Counted from the stretch's first letter, positions 1 through 12,179 are shown. The stretch: DNA of 64,000 nt from Elgaria multicarinata webbii (GCF_023053635.1 NC_086175.1:121966740-122030739); one strand, 5' to 3'. Numbers and translations: made by a program. The notes: generated by a model not told the origin, from the sequence alone.

Positions 1-60
1 GCTCAGGCAGGGGTGAACCCTGGATGATCCCAGGATAAACCTTAGGTCTAGCTGTGGCCA
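1..60. repeat. End of inverted-repeat (MITE-like) element
   Basis: Reads GATGATCCCAGG and ends TTAGGTCTAGCTGTGGCC, the same ends seen at 3405-3495, 16483-17000 and 23176-23624. Confidence 0.45.
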
Positions 61-213
61 AAAAAAATATGTGGTGACGTTGAAGCAACTGAAAAAGTTG
101 TGGTAAAGTGACACTGTGAAAAAGCGCCATTTCGGCGGGAAAAGCCCAATGTGGCTGCAAGTTGGTGGCTGTGTCATATAAACAACGCAGCGCCACTGCG
201 CAGCCATGATGGG

Positions 214-290
214 GTATTCAGGGCATATCTGTACGCCGCCCTGAGATCCTGGTGCTATAGGGCGGGATACAAATGTTTTAAATAAATAAT
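214..290 (+). repeat. L2-type LINE 3' tail
   Basis: CTGTACGCCGCCCTGAGATCC followed by GGCGGGATACAAAT and AATAAATAA, the common tail of L2-type copies in this window. Confidence 0.5.
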
Positions 291-344
291 AGTAGACAGG
301 CCCCTAGCTAAAACAAAAACTTTCAATACGCACAAAAAATGAGT

Positions 345-540
345 ATGTTAGGAGAAACGTCATTATTCCAGGAAGCCTTTCCTTAATGACCAGCTATGGT
401 TCACTGTACAATTTGCTTCTTTTAAAATCCATGTTAAAGTGTCTTTTTCTGTTTTTATTTTATTTTATCTTGTACACCGCTCTGAAATTTTGAACGGGGA
501 GCAGTATATAAATATTGTAAATAAGTAAATGAATAAAATG
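345..540 (+). repeat. L2-type LINE 3' end
   Basis: Holds CCAGGAAGCCTTTCCTTAATGA, GACCAGCTATGG and a tail ACACCGCTCTGAAATTTTG with AGTATATAAATA; parallels 24250-24606. Confidence 0.6.
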
Positions 541-1119
541 TTAGGGCATTGTAAGAAATTTAAATGGCTGCCGACTGCTGCTACCATCAGGTGGAAGGCT
601 CCCAAGCAAGCATCATCATCAGTGGGTCCATCCAGAGCGCTGGGGCCTGCAGCTGCCTGAGGTTCCCAAGTGTTTGCACCAGGCCTGCCAGCATCCTGCA
701 CAAACTAAATGTGCACTTTAAGCCATACCCATAATCCTTTGCAGTACAGACTCAGATGTTCAAGTCAGATGTTCAGGTGGTTTTCAGCAGACATGTCAAT
801 GGAGAAAGTGATCCCTGAAGGTGGAAAGCTGGTCTTCAAAGCATAACTGATGAAAACATTTTAGCTAACATGAAGATATAAACCGCCAGACTTGGTTTTA
901 TTTCCTGTCCAAATGAAGTGTGTTTGTTATTGTTTTCTGAGTAAATAAGGCACCAGAAAGCTACACTTAAAAAGAGGAACGAGCTAGCCTGCACGTACAA
1001 ACCAGTTTCTACTTTAACTTTCCAGAATTACCTTTTCCTTCTTGTTAGATAGTTCAGGCTCCCTCTCCTGGCCAGAACTGTCATAATAATTGCCACGTGC
1101 TTGTCCTTTTCAAATTGCA
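541..1119. other. No gene or recognised repeat seen
   Basis: AT-rich sequence with only short open frames lacking any family match. Confidence 0.5.
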
Positions 1120-1460
1120 TTCCTAGGAGCCCTGAGGGCTGTCTATTTGGGCTAAAAGCCCCATGGAAGCTGCGTGGCAACTCTGTGTCAGTTATGTGAT
1201 GCAACAGTCACCTCGCAGCCACCATGGGGCTTTCCTGCGAAGCTGCACGCTGGAAAAGTCAGGGACTTAGTCTGACTTTCTTGCCAGACCGAGTTGATTA
1301 TGGCTCTTCCAGTGTCTGTCCTCGGACCAGCATCGTGCTAGGAGCATTCCTGGGTGGAAGGCGACCTGAAATTGGTCTCCAGAAGCTGGGCAAGAGGCAG
1401 GGGACGGGCCCGGTGACCCTAATGGCTGCTGGATAGCCTGTGCTACCTCCTACATCGGGA
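1120..1460. repeat. MITE-like element, family of 25925-26300 and 37948-38310
   Basis: Shares GCTGCACGCTGGAAAAGTC, GACTTAGTCTGAC and TGGCTCTTCC blocks with the two other copies; open frames here are incidental. Confidence 0.5.
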
Positions 1461-2507
1461 TTACTCGATGCCATCCTGCAGCAGCAAAAGCACAGAGTTT
1501 TTCTTAAAATGAGGGCAACCCAGTGCCATCAAGGTAGCCTCCTGGAATTCCCCCAGAAGTGTATTAGAGAGTTCCTTGAACAGAAGCAAACTTCACTAGG
1601 AATAGATGCATCTGTCCATTTCGGTTTCTTTCAATTTCTCATTTTTCCAATCTCACTTTAGGATTGTCCTGAACTTTGGGGATTTTTCCAGTCTTAAACT
1701 GGTTTCATCCCAAACTTTGAGAATTTTTATTTAAGTTTGCATGAAAATTCATGGGCATTTTTGTGTGCAATTTTGCCTAATATACCATTTCCCCCCACAA
1801 GAAATTTTCCAATTTCTCCCTAATCTACACATTGTATGTATGTAACAGTGCCTCAATGCCTTTTAAAAAATTATTAAATAATGACACTTCCAGAGTGGTG
1901 AGGTAGGACTTAGAGCCAAAAAGACAGTCCTCAGAGATTCTATCCCTTTTCTAGACCCAGTGTTTCTTGTTCTGGAAATCCTAAGAACTCTTCCTGGGAC
2001 CATCTTCATGCAAAGCATGTGCCCCTTCCTTTCTGTAATTGTGCATTTGTTAATAAACAGGTATTATAAGGACACCATCAAATTTCCAGAGCTCTCTTGC
2101 CCAAAGGGGAAAAAAAACCCTGTAGCATTGGCCTTGGACTTCTTATCGCCTGGGGAACCTGGGCATGGTTAAGAATAATCAGTACAAGTGAGATCTCCAA
2201 CAATATGTTTCAGTGTCCAGTGCTCTCATTCAGTATTCCCTTTTCCAGGAAATTCCATCCATTCACTCCCCAGGATTTTGTTCTCCTCCTCCCTCCCCCA
2301 CAACAGATAGCATTCCTTGACCACTGAAATACTTCAGTCCTCACTGGGCTGTTTTGCAGCTCCTCCTTAGGACTTTTAAAAAATACTTCTGCAAACCTTG
2401 GTAATTCCCCAAACCTACTGATACCTGGTGTGTTTGTGGATGGTGCTTTTTGCTGCATAACGATCGCCTGTCGGAGAATAATTTTACAGGATGAAAAGCT
2501 CCAATAT
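1461..2507. other. No gene or clear repeat seen
   Basis: Low-GC intergenic sequence; several short frames overlap on both strands with no family features. Confidence 0.5.
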
Positions 2508-2592
2508 ATAGGGTGACCATATGGAAAGGAGGACTGGGCTCCTGTATCTTTTACAGTTGCATAGAAAAGGGAATTTCAGCAGGTGTTCTCCA
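2508..2592. repeat. End of the 320 bp hAT-like MITE (TAGGGTGACCATAT family)
   Basis: Begins ATAGGGTGACCATATGG and runs through CAGGAGCCC-like and AATTTCAGCAGGTGT blocks, then stops; the other half is missing. Confidence 0.65.
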
Positions 2593-2615
2593 AAACATCT
2601 GCAAGAAAGACAAAT

Positions 2616-3216
2616 GCTATGTTGGGCTGCATTAATAGAAGTATAGCTTCCAAATAGCGTGAGGTACTGGTTCCTCTTTATTCGGCCCTGGTTAGGCCTC
2701 ATCTTGAGTATTGCATCCAGTTCTGGGCTCCACAGTTCAAGAAGGATGCAGACAAGTTGGAGTGTGTTCAAATGAGGGCAACCAGGATGATCAGGGGTCT
2801 GGAAACAAAGCCGTATGAAGACAGACTGAAAGAAGTGGGCATGTTTAGCCTGGAGAAGAGAAGATTGAGGGGAGACATGATAGCACTTTTCAAATACTTA
2901 AAGGCTGTCACACAGAGGAGGGCCAGGATCTCTTCTTGATCCTCCCAGAGTGCAGGACACAGAATAATGGGCTCAAGTTACAGGAAGCTAGATTCCGGCT
3001 GGACATCAGAAAAACCTTCCTGACTGTTAGAGCAGTGTGATAATGGAACCAATTGCCTAGAGAGGTTGTGGGCTCTCCCACACTAGAGGCATTCAAGAGG
3101 CAGATGGACAACCATCTGCCAGGTATGCTTTAGGGTGGATTCCTGCATTGAGCAGGGGGTTGGACTTGATGGCCTTATAGGCCCCTTCCAACTCTACTAT
3201 TCTATGATTCTATGAA
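2616..3216 (+). mobile_element. CR1 LINE 3' end (5'-truncated, decayed)
   Basis: Translates to the CR1 reverse-transcriptase C-terminal region ([36 protein letters not shown]) followed by a non-coding tail GGTTGGACTTGATGGCC and ATTCTATGATTCTATGA. Frame is broken. Extra ATTCTATG units recur at 3270-3315 after a small palindrome. Confidence 0.85.
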
Positions 3217-3404
3217 CATCAGGTTGCCTAATGCTACACTATCCTTTATCACCACACTGGCTCTGAGTGTGGTGATACTCTATTCTATGATTCTATGATT
3301 CTATGATTCTATGAGGGGTAACAGAAGGGGGGGAGGGAAATCTAAAATAGTAAGAGAGACAAAGATATTTTTGTTTTACCTTCATATATATATATAGTTG
3401 TGCA

Positions 3405-3495
3405 TCCAAATGACACACAGGGGATGCCAGGAGCAGGCAGGGGCAACCCCTCCATTTGCCTGGGATAATCCTTAGGTCTAGCTAAGGCCATAGAC
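3405..3495. repeat. MITE-like element end
   Basis: Contains ACACAGGGGATGCC, CCTGGGATAATCC and TTAGGTCTAGCTAAGGCC, the ends of the family at 16483 and 23176. Confidence 0.5.
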
Positions 3496-3846
3496 TCCAT
3501 GTGGATGTATAGAATAAGACTGGGAAGCTAAGTTCTTTAAATGAATAATAAAAATATCTCTTTCTTCAGCTCTGGATCAAGAAAACTCAGCCAAGGTCGT
3601 TTAACAATCTCTTGACATTATGTTTCATTTCATCTGTGAATTGCCTGAAAATTACCTTCTTGTAAACACGGCCTGTCCTGTTGTCTGGACTTTTTTCATA
3701 CACAGTCACTTCTTTACAGTACAAAACAGGGAATCTTTAAGCCAATTTTAAATGAATGAGCCAAAAGAGGAATGGATGTGGGCTTTGGACATAACTTCAC
3801 CTCTGGAAATAAACTCATGTGGGGCCTCCCAACAGAGCAGAAGTGA

Positions 3847-3848
<2 letters not shown>

Positions 3849-3877
<29 letters not shown>
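3849..3877. repeat. (TG)n microsatellite
   Basis: About 14 TG units. Confidence 0.95.
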
Positions 3878-3939
3878 CAGTGAGTAAGGGAAACAGAGAG
3901 AAAATGGAACCTCATATCAGTGGAGATATGAATGTGAAG

Positions 3940-4204
3940 AAAAGGACAACTGAAATGATCAAGGGGCTGGAGCAACTCCCCTATGTGGTTTGCACTGAGC
4001 TGTGGCTTCTCTCACAATGGTGCTATCTGAGGCAGTAAGCCTGCGTGCACCAGTTGCTGGGGGACATGGGTGGGAGGGTACTGTTGCACCATGTCCTGCT
4101 TTGTTGGTCCCTGGTCCACAGCTGGTTGGCCAGTGTGTGAACAGAGTGCTGGACTAGATGGACCCTCAGTCTGATCCAGCAGGGCTCTTCTGATGTTCTT
4201 ATGC
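3940..4204 (+). mobile_element. CR1 LINE 3' end, second subfamily (TGATCCAGCAGGGCTCTTCT tail)
   Basis: CTGAAATGATCAAGGGGCTGGAGCA followed, after an internal deletion, by GAGGCAGTAAGCC and the tail CTGGACTAGATGGACCC. This subfamily recurs at 4508, 8165, 10645, 17005, 32265 and 33465. Confidence 0.75.
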
Positions 4205-4507
4205 AGGGTGCCACATTCCAGTGGTGGTCAGAACTGAAGGCAAAGGGGATGTGGCTATCTGGCAAAATTACCAAAAACAGGTTAAAGCCCTTATTGCCAG
4301 TAACATTGCAGGCTGAGGAATCCTGGGAGTTGTAGGACTTTTTTTCTGTCAGTGGCTCCTAGTTCTGATGGCTATGTGCTACATTAAGTATCAGAGGCAG
4401 TATACCTATGTTCACCATTCTGTTCACACAGTGGCCAACCAGCTGTTGACCAGTCCATCCATGCATATCATTCAATGTCTGTTCCTAGACACTCATGCTT
4501 CCCATAC

Positions 4508-5095
4508 ACGGCTACATAAGAACATAAGAAGAGCCATGTTGGATTAGACCAAGGCCCTTTCTACACCTAAGGATTATCCCAGGAAAATGGAGGGGTCATC
4601 CCTGCCTGCTCCCGGGATCCCCTGTGCGTCATTTGGATGCACAGGGATGATCCCGGGATGATCCCAGGGGGAAAAGGCAGTTGTAGAAACGGCCCAAGGG
4701 TCCATCTAGTCCAGCACTATCTTCACACCATGGCCAACCAGCTACCCACAGGAAACCCACAAGCAGGACATGAGTGCAACAACATCCTCCTGTCTATGTT
4801 CCCCACTATCTGGTGTACATAGATATACTGCCTCTGATACTGGATGTAGCACATACCCTTCAGGGCTAGTAGCCATTGATAGCCTTCTCCTCCAGGAATT
4901 TTTTTAACCCCCCTTTAAAGCCATCCAAATTGGTGGTCATCACTACATTTTGTGGTAGCACACTGTGTGAAGAAGTCCTTCCTTTTATCTGTTCTGAATC
5001 TCCCACCAATGAGCTTCATGAGATGACCCCTGGTTCTAGTATTATGGGAGAGGGAGAAAAATGTCCCCCTCTCTACACCAGCATAATCTTGTTTC
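4508..5095 (-). mobile_element. CR1 LINE 3' end, second subfamily, with nested MITE
   Basis: Reverse complement encodes [25 protein letters not shown], the CR1 C-terminal region, with the usual tail at its start. It is split by an inverted-repeat element at 4552-4697. Confidence 0.8.
4552..4697. mobile_element. Palindromic MITE inserted in CR1
   Basis: GCCCTTTCTACACCT at one end mirrors TTGTAGAAACGGCC at the other, with internal GGATCCC and GATGATCCC inverted blocks. CR1 sequence resumes directly after it (CCAAGG on both sides). Confidence 0.7.
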
Positions 5096-5099
5096 AATG

Positions 5100-5580
5100 T
5101 GCTTTTTCTCATCTAACTCTGAGCTAAACAGTAGCCCTTGTGTACACAATGAATTGGTGGATTAGGGAAAAGCAATTTTGGGTGGTTGAATGTGATGCAA
5201 CTTATAAACAACAACAACAACACCTTAATGGCCACTGTTATTAGAAGTGCATGGACCAGAATTTTTTCTGTTTTTTTTAAGTGCCCAGTGACCTCAATGA
5301 AGCTGACATAATTTGTAATTGCTTCTTTCCAACATGTTTTTGCCCTGTCATTAAACATCCATAACCTTCTCCATGCCTACCCATGAAAATTATATGATTC
5401 TTGCAAGTTACCTAATAAACATTTCAGTCAATTCCCTCTTGAAGATGGGCAAGAAACATGTCATTACCCTTACTGTAGAGCGGGTGTGGGCAGCCTGCGG
5501 CCATCTAGATGTTGGTCAACAGCTAGGGATGTGCAACTCAGCAAAATCTGAGCTTGCTGATGTTTTCCTAATTTCATCTT
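5100..5580. other. No gene or recognised repeat seen
   Basis: AT-rich intergenic sequence with a short (CAA)n run near 5208-5222. Confidence 0.45.
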
Positions 5581-5601
5581 GAGCAGCTGCTGCTGCTGCT
5601 G

Positions 5602-5675
5602 CTTCTTCTTCTTCTTCTTCTTCTTCTTCTTCTTCTTCTTCTTCTTCTTCTTCTTCTTCTTCTTCTTCTTCTTCT
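5602..5675. repeat. (CTT)n / (GAA)n microsatellite, about 25 units
   Basis: Uninterrupted CTT units, preceded by a short (GCT)n run (5585-5602). Long glutamate or phenylalanine runs read through it are artefacts. Confidence 0.97.
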
Positions 5676-5969
5676 ATGAAAATCTGTGTGTATTTTTCCC
5701 AAGTGGACATGTCAATTGTGCACATCTTTGGAATATATGCATTCTCGTCCCATTGATCAAAGTGTATTTGTGTGCGTTTTTCAAAACAATGCATTTTTCA
5801 TGCCTATTTTTCAATTGCATGCACTCTGTCGAATACATTAATTTTTGTTCCGGGTATCACATTCCAAGTTCGTAAATGTATGGACTTTGACCGCAGATTG
5901 TGTTTGATTCCATACTCGGTCTGGGAGGTGTGAACTGGGTAAATCCTGATAAAAAATGAACTGAAACAT

Positions 5970-6420
5970 ATTTCTTTCTTTTTTTGAATGAATAATTTTT
6001 TATTGTTTCACAAACATACATAATATAAAAGCATTACATCAAAACATTACATGGAATACAGACATCCAGGAAAGAAAAGGAAAAAGGAAAAAGAACACAT
6101 AGGTTGAGGTGTATTTTTGGCTTTCTACACATCATGAATGTGAATTATATTCTCTCATAACTTAATTACATTTAACACAATAATCAAATTCTTTTCTTTC
6201 TTCTAGCTTAACTATATCTCATACACTGAATCCACAGACAAATACATTGTTCATTTCGCTCTGTTTCTTGCAAAAATTCTATCAGAGGTTTCCATTCTGA
6301 TATACAGTAAATGTGGCTGTTGATTTTTCTCTCATTATTGCTGTCAGTTTTGCCATCTCTGCAAACTCCAATATCTTCAATAACCATTCACTCATTGTTG
6401 GCGTTTCTTCATTTTAACTG
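5970..6420 (-). mobile_element. Possible L1-like LINE 3' fragment
   Basis: Poly-T rich start and TTTTTTATTGTTTCACAAACATAC followed by blocks such as TTCCATTCTGAT and TTGGCGTTTCTTC that resemble the antisense of L1-type 3' regions. Not firmly identified. Confidence 0.3.
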
Positions 6421-6597
6421 AAAACGTATTTCTCATACATCTCTGAGTATAGTTCCTGATAGACATTGGAGTCTAACAACATCTGGGAAGCTGCCGCATA
6501 CCCACCTCAGTTTTTGATATCGATAAACAGAAGGGAATCCTGAAATGTGGCCATTAATTGAGAGATGTCTACATTATGGAACATTCAGATTTAAGTG

Positions 6598-6692
6598 CTC
6601 AGCCTGGTGCCCTCCAGATGTGTTGAACTACAAAATCTATCATGCAGGCTGTGGATGATGGGAATTATAGTCCAACACATCTCAAAGGTGTT
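6598..6692. repeat. hAT-like MITE (CTCCAGATGTGTTGGACTAC type)
   Basis: Inverted halves CCTCCAGATGTGTTGAACTAC and AGTCCAACACATCTCAAAGG. Same family as the perfect copy at 36244-36373. Confidence 0.6.
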
Positions 6693-6699
6693 GGGGCTA

Positions 6700-7520
6700 A
6701 TATCCAAAGTTGTGTCAACACTAGTACTCATGACGTTGCGGTCGTGCAAACCAGCACTTGAGCACAACAGGAAAAAGCAGTGATTTGCTGCCAAAATTCA
6801 CTACCATGGCCACAAAAAGTGGGCGATTTTCCTTCAAAATAAAGTGCTGGGCCTAATGCCACATTCTGAGTTTTTCGGCACTCCCGTGGTGTGCATGAAG
6901 TCCTGGCTATGACCATGCTTGGACTAGATCACTGTGGTTGCTACAATAGTGTAGTTATGCACATGTTGTCATTCCCTTGCCTGTGATTTGTGCTGGGCAT
7001 TTGAACTAGACAACTAACAGAGTGTACACTATTTAAAAAAAAACAGTAAAGAGAAAAGGCACAAAAGTAAGGCAATGTTGATCAATATAACTGGGAGTCA
7101 TTGATCAGTGGAACAGAGCCGTGCTGCACTGCCTTAAAAATCAATGTTGACACACGCAAACACATAGTACTGACACTTCACAGTCCAATTTTAGGGTATT
7201 TTTGTTCCTATATACTGTGAGAGAAAGAAACCAGCGTTTGCATCTTTGCTTGCTTGGAATAATAACTCTTAACTCCAGAAAGGCTTAACAAAAGGCTAAC
7301 ATTTGCATTGATTTTTGCGACATACTTTTCCATTTGAAGGTCACCCCCACAAGTCCGCAGTTCATGGTTGTTTCATTTTGATTGTTGCATAAAGGTAAGT
7401 GAATCTCTGTCAAACTTGATATTTTAGATAAGTAGTAGGTAGCAGTGTGTAATCTTAAAGGAACCAACAATGAAACTGTATATTTTATTGTATCATTGTT
7501 CTAAAGCTCAACCATCACCT
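6700..7520. other. No gene or recognised repeat seen
   Basis: Unique-looking sequence with only short unmatched frames. Confidence 0.45.
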
Positions 7521-7524
7521 TCCT

Positions 7525-7782
7525 TTAACGGGCTCAAGTTAAAGGAAGCCAGATTCCGGCTGGACATCAGGAAAAACTTCCTGACTGTTAGAGCAGTGCG
7601 ACGGTGGAATCAGTTACCTAGGGAGGTTGTGGGCTCTCCCACACTAGAGGCCTTCAAGAGGCAGCTGGACAAGCATCTGTCAGGGATGCTTTAGGGTGGA
7701 TTCCTGCATTGAGCAGGGGGTTGGACTCGATGGCCTTGTAGGCCCCTTCCAACTCTGCTATTCTATGATTCTGTGATGTTCT
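7525..7782 (+). mobile_element. CR1 LINE 3' end
   Basis: Encodes [50 protein letters not shown] in pieces, then the tail with TTGGACTCGATGGCC and ATTCTATGATTCT. One of the better kept copies. Confidence 0.85.
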
Positions 7783-8164
7783 TCTGTGCACGAGCATGAA
7801 TGGGAATGAATGGCGAGAATGCAGTCCTACTCCTCTGCTACTCCAATTCATTTTCCACGGGGTTGGCTTTCATTAGATGTGTCAAATCCAGAGCATAAGA
7901 ATGAATAGAGCAAGTGAAGCAATAACCTCTACCAAACCAATGTTTGATCTGTGATGACTTATTGACACCGCTCAGTCACCTTTTCTGCTCCTAATTGATA
8001 TGGGGATCTACAACAGCCAGGTATCCTCTTTTACAGAGGACCATCCTCTATTTGAAGGGCTGTCCAGTCTAAATCCACTTTAAAGATAAAGAACCATAAG
8101 CACTGTTGCCCATCAACAGGGAACATCTGAACACCAGGCAGGCATCCAGATCACCTGGTCACAT

Positions 8165-8300
8165 TGTTCTACGCTATGGTGAAATGTACTGATGGGTTTC
8201 CCATGAGCAACTGGGTGGCCATGGTGTGAGCAGAAAGCTGGACTAGATGAACCCTTAGTCTGATCCAGCATGGGTCTTCTCATGTTCTTATGTTCTACTT
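8165..8300 (+). mobile_element. CR1 LINE 3' tail, second subfamily
   Basis: GCTGGACTAGATGAACCC, CTGATCCAGCATGGGTCTTCT and ATGTTCTTATGTTCT. Confidence 0.65.
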
Positions 8301-8699
8301 AAATTATAATAATTATTTATATATTTGCATATAAATGTATAAATTAGCATAGGCAAATTTTATGCAAATCAATACCTTCTTTTTATGACTAGTCTAATAG
8401 GGCCTCTATGGCAGGCTGTGTAAGGCAGACTGGACCTTAGTTGTATAGGGCTTTAAAGATCAAAAATAAATCCCTAGATTGGGCCAGGAAGCCAAAAGGG
8501 AGACAATAGGGCTGTGCACATATTTCATTCCACCCAGTCATGCATAGACTGAATGTGTGCTAGGGAAGTGGGATCACACGCACTGGCCAAACTTCCCAAC
8601 ATCCGTGTGTTCAGCCTTATTGTGAAAGGGGCCTATGCATGTACAGCCTCAACATGATCGGGAGCCCCAATTGCCTCAGGGTTTCTGGTCAGGTGGTAG

Positions 8700-8731
8700 A
8701 GCTCTCCACATGTGCCATTGTACATACATAG

Positions 8732-8787
<56 letters not shown>

Positions 8788-9205
8788 TTTATTTATATAG
8801 CACCATCAATGTACATGGTGCTGTACAGTGTAAAACAGTAAATAGCAAGACCCTGCCGCATAGGCTTACATTCTAATAAAATCATAATAAAACAATAAAG
8901 AGGGGAAGAGAATGCACCAAACAGGCACAGGGTAGGGTAAAACTAGCAGTATAAAGTCAGAACAAAATCAAGTTTTAAAAGCTTTAGGAAAAAGAAAAGT
9001 TTTTAGCTGAGCTTTAAAAGCTGCGATTGAACTTGTAGTTCTCAAATGTTCTGGAAGAGTGTTCCAGGCATAAGGGGCAGCAGAAGAAAATGGACGAAGC
9101 CGAGCAAGGGAAGTAGAGACCCTTGGGCAGGTGAGAAACATGGCATCAGAGGAGCGAAGAGCACGAGCGGGCAATAGTGTGAGATGAGAGAGGAAAGACA
9201 ATACA
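8700..9205 (-). mobile_element. L2-type LINE 3' end with (ATT)n/(ATTT)n tail
   Basis: Reverse complement reads RPFSSAAPYAWNTLPEHLR----IAAFKAQLKTFLF, the C-terminus of L2-type reverse transcriptases. The A-rich tail appears as ATT and ATTT repeats at 8731-8799. Confidence 0.75.
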
Positions 9206-9359
9206 GACGTTGGGGATGGGGCCAGTGTTCACGGTCCTGTTCTTCCCTATTTGTGTCCAGTGAACCTGGGGGTGGGGATATCTGAAGACCCCATAAAGTA
9301 GTTTTAATTATACTGATGTAATATGGTTCATTCTGCATCAGCCATAGCTTTAGAACACC

Positions 9360-9900
9360 CTTTAAGAGCTTTCTTATTCACCATTTATTTGGGGTTGCTT
9401 CCCTCACCCCTTCTAAGTTCACCCCTTCCCTTGCTCCTCATTTATTTTGAGTTCCTATATTTTGGGTTCCTTCCCTCACCACTTCTTCCTTCACCACATC
9501 CCTCACCCCTCAACCATTTTGAGTTCCTATATACCATTTATTTTGGCTTCCTTCCCTTACGCCAATTTCCCTTCACCTCTTCCTTCACCGCTCACTTATT
9601 TTGAGTTCCTATATACTATTTATTTTGGGTTACTTCCCTCGCCCCTTCTAACTTCACCCCTTCCCTTGCCCTTATTTATGCCGAGTTCCTATACACCATT
9701 TATTTTAGCTTCCTTCCCTCACCCTTTCTTTCGTAGGCATACAAAGTAATATATACAATTTATTTCAGGTTTCTTCCCTCAACCCTTCTTTTGTAAGAGC
9801 TTTCTTATACAGCATTTATTTTGGGTTCCTTCCCCCACCCTTTCTTTTATAAGTATACAAAATAATCTGGAGCCCTTATTTTGGGTTCCCTCCATTGCCT
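9360..9900. repeat. Degenerate minisatellite, about 70-85 bp unit, pyrimidine-rich
   Basis: GAGTTCCTATA recurs at about 9449, 9521, 9603 and 9683; each is followed by CATTTATTTTGG and TTCCTTCCCTCACC. Units decay toward the 3' side, where AAGAGCTTTCTTAT-like sequence from 9366 recurs near 9796. Confidence 0.85.
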
Positions 9901-9904
9901 CTTC

Positions 9905-10640
9905 TTTTGTACATGTCTTTCTTGCTTCCCCAAACTGTGATGGTGCAAATCCTTTAAAAAGTAATGGTGGTGGAATGGGGAGGTGAACGTTTTTTACTGA
10001 GCTACAGAAAGTCAATGTGATCTCAAGGTGGCCATTGACCAGTGGAACAGTCCCTGGGAAAAAAAGAAATCAATACTGCACAGAGTGACACATGGCCTTG
10101 GTGCCTGCCAATTGGGAGTCTGTTTGTGGTATTTCCTCTTTCTTTTATGAGAATTTCACTCAATTGTTTAATGGAAATCCTACCTCCAGAAGCTTTCTGT
10201 GCCTTTCTGAGGCTGATACAGAGAAGTCACAAGGAAGAGAATTTTTTCTTCCCAATTGGAGATCTTACAGTTTGGGGAGTCGCTTGCCACTCCATACAAT
10301 AAATAAGGTAAATATTGATACTATCCTCAGCCTTACGTATCAGGAATCCAAATTATCCCTTTGAGTAGAGGCACTTCCTAGTGTCAATTTTGGTTTATGG
10401 ATTGTCTGCTTCCTAATTAGGCTTATCAATCTGTTATTAGAATGGGTTTTATTAAATAGGATGTATAGTGAATATCTATTAACTGCATTATTTTTTGGAC
10501 TGCCTATCTTTGCTTTTTAGCTCGAAATGGTATAAAATATTACATTTCGTAGTGAAGTTGCTTCAATTTCTTTGATATGTATTGAATGGAACTCATAATA
10601 TTGAACCTGATCTAGGACCTGATGGACCATGAAGAATAAA
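9905..10640. other. No gene or recognised repeat seen
   Basis: Short open frames only; no splice or family support. Confidence 0.4.
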
Positions 10641-10644
10641 GCTA

Positions 10645-11095
10645 TCAATGGCTACTAGCCATGATGACTATATATTAACTCCAGCACTGGAGACTGTATG
10701 CCTCCGTATAGCAGTTGCTGGGGAATATGAACAAGAAGGTGCTGTTGTGCTCATGTGTTTCTTGTGGGCTTCCCATAGGCATCTGTCTGGCCATGATGCA
10801 AGCAGAATTCCTGGAGGAGAAAGCTGTCAATAGCTACTAGTCCTGATGGCACTGTGCTACCTCTAGGATCAGAGGCAGTAAGCCTATGCACACCAGTTTC
10901 TGGAGAACATGGTTGGGAGGGTGTTGTTGCACCCGTGCCCTGCTTGTGGGTTCCTGATCAATAGCTGGTTGACCAGAATGCTGGAGTAGATGAACCCTTA
11001 GTCAGATCCAACATGGTTCTTTTTATGTTTTAAAGTTCTTAATGCTGGATTCCATAGACCTGTGCTCTGATCCAGCAGGGCTCTTATGTTCTTAT
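10645..11095 (+). mobile_element. Two consecutive CR1 3' tails, second subfamily
   Basis: GCTATCAATGGCTACTAGCC...GGCATCTG block is followed from about 10810 by a second GAGAAAGCTGTCAATAGC block with GAGGCAGTAAGCC and the tail GATGAACCCTTAGTCAGATCC. Confidence 0.65.
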
Positions 11096-11489
11096 GACCT
11101 GTATTGAGTAGCGGCGTGAGATGAGAGCTTGCTTTAATGTCGTCATGCAGATTGATCAGGTAGACAATTGAAGCTAACTTGTCTCAGACCTGGCCCGGTC
11201 ATGAGGCAGGCTAAAGATAGGGTGAATATATGGGTAGTTGAGCAACGGAAGATTGCACACTGCAGATGTATAACCCCAAGCCAGGGATGTAGCTCCATGT
11301 GGATGAGGAGGGTTCCCCCATTTCCCACAATGTCGGGGGAAAGATCTTAAAGCATGTGTGTTGGTAGGGTGTTTGTATGGGTTCAGTTACATGGTAGCTA
11401 CTCCACGCATTTGTGTCCAATGACGTACCATGTGGATCGGTAGCCACCATGTGGGTCTCTGCACTCCACCATAGACTTATTACAGCAGT

Positions 11490-11710
11490 CATTCCTAATC
11501 CAGTGCCCTCCATCTGTCTTGTATTGTAACACCCATCATCCCCAGTCAGCTTGTTGGATGGAGATCATGGAGGCTGGTGGCTCTAATTTCAGTGTGGTTA
11601 CGAAGTCATTCTGGGTGTCAGTCAAAACCATCCAAAGCGCTACAGGAGCTATCCTTGGTGCTGAACCCTAGCTCCAAAACAGATTCAGCACCTTGGATAG
11701 CTGCGGGAGA
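11490..11710. repeat. MITE fragments (GGTTTCAGTCAGAACC family)
   Basis: GGAGGCTGGTGGCTCTAAT and GTCATTCTGGGTGTCAGTC, the left half of the family; the inverted right half sits at 12085-12172. Confidence 0.5.
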
Positions 11711-12084
11711 TAATGGGAGTTCATAGTGCAACACATCTGCAGGATGTGAGGCTGGAGAAGGCTGAATTACATGAATGGTTCATAGTGGCTCTGATGCTTT
11801 CAAAATGCATCCACGGAACATGTGGAGGGTAGGAGTAGGATTGTGCATTTTGGCCCCATCCCCAACTTTCATGCAGAAAGTGTGAATGAACTTCTGTGGA
11901 CATTCAATTATACCCACGGCGGATTTTCCATACAACTAAGATCTAAAGTGGCTACTTAATCATCACCAAAAAAAGAGAGTAAATGCACCACCAGAAAAGA
12001 GGACCAAAGAGGGTGCTATTTTGAATTAAATTCGAATATGCTAATTTAAATGTATACACTCAAATTTAGAAATCATCTCCTTTA

Positions 12085-12172
12085 TTGCTCTGACTGGTTC
12101 TGACTGAAACCTGGAGCAGATTCACCGCCCCACTGACATCAGAACCACCAGTCTCCACTGGGCCACTCTACC
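12085..12172. repeat. MITE half (GGTTTCAGTCAGAACC family, inverted)
   Basis: GACTGGTTCTGACTGAAACC, CCCCACTGACATCAGAACCACC and CTCCACTGG. Confidence 0.55.
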
Positions 12173-12179
12173 CTTGCTT

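Noticed and set aside
5516-5875. Poly-Glu and poly-Phe proteins
   Set aside because: Readings of the GAA/TTC microsatellite.
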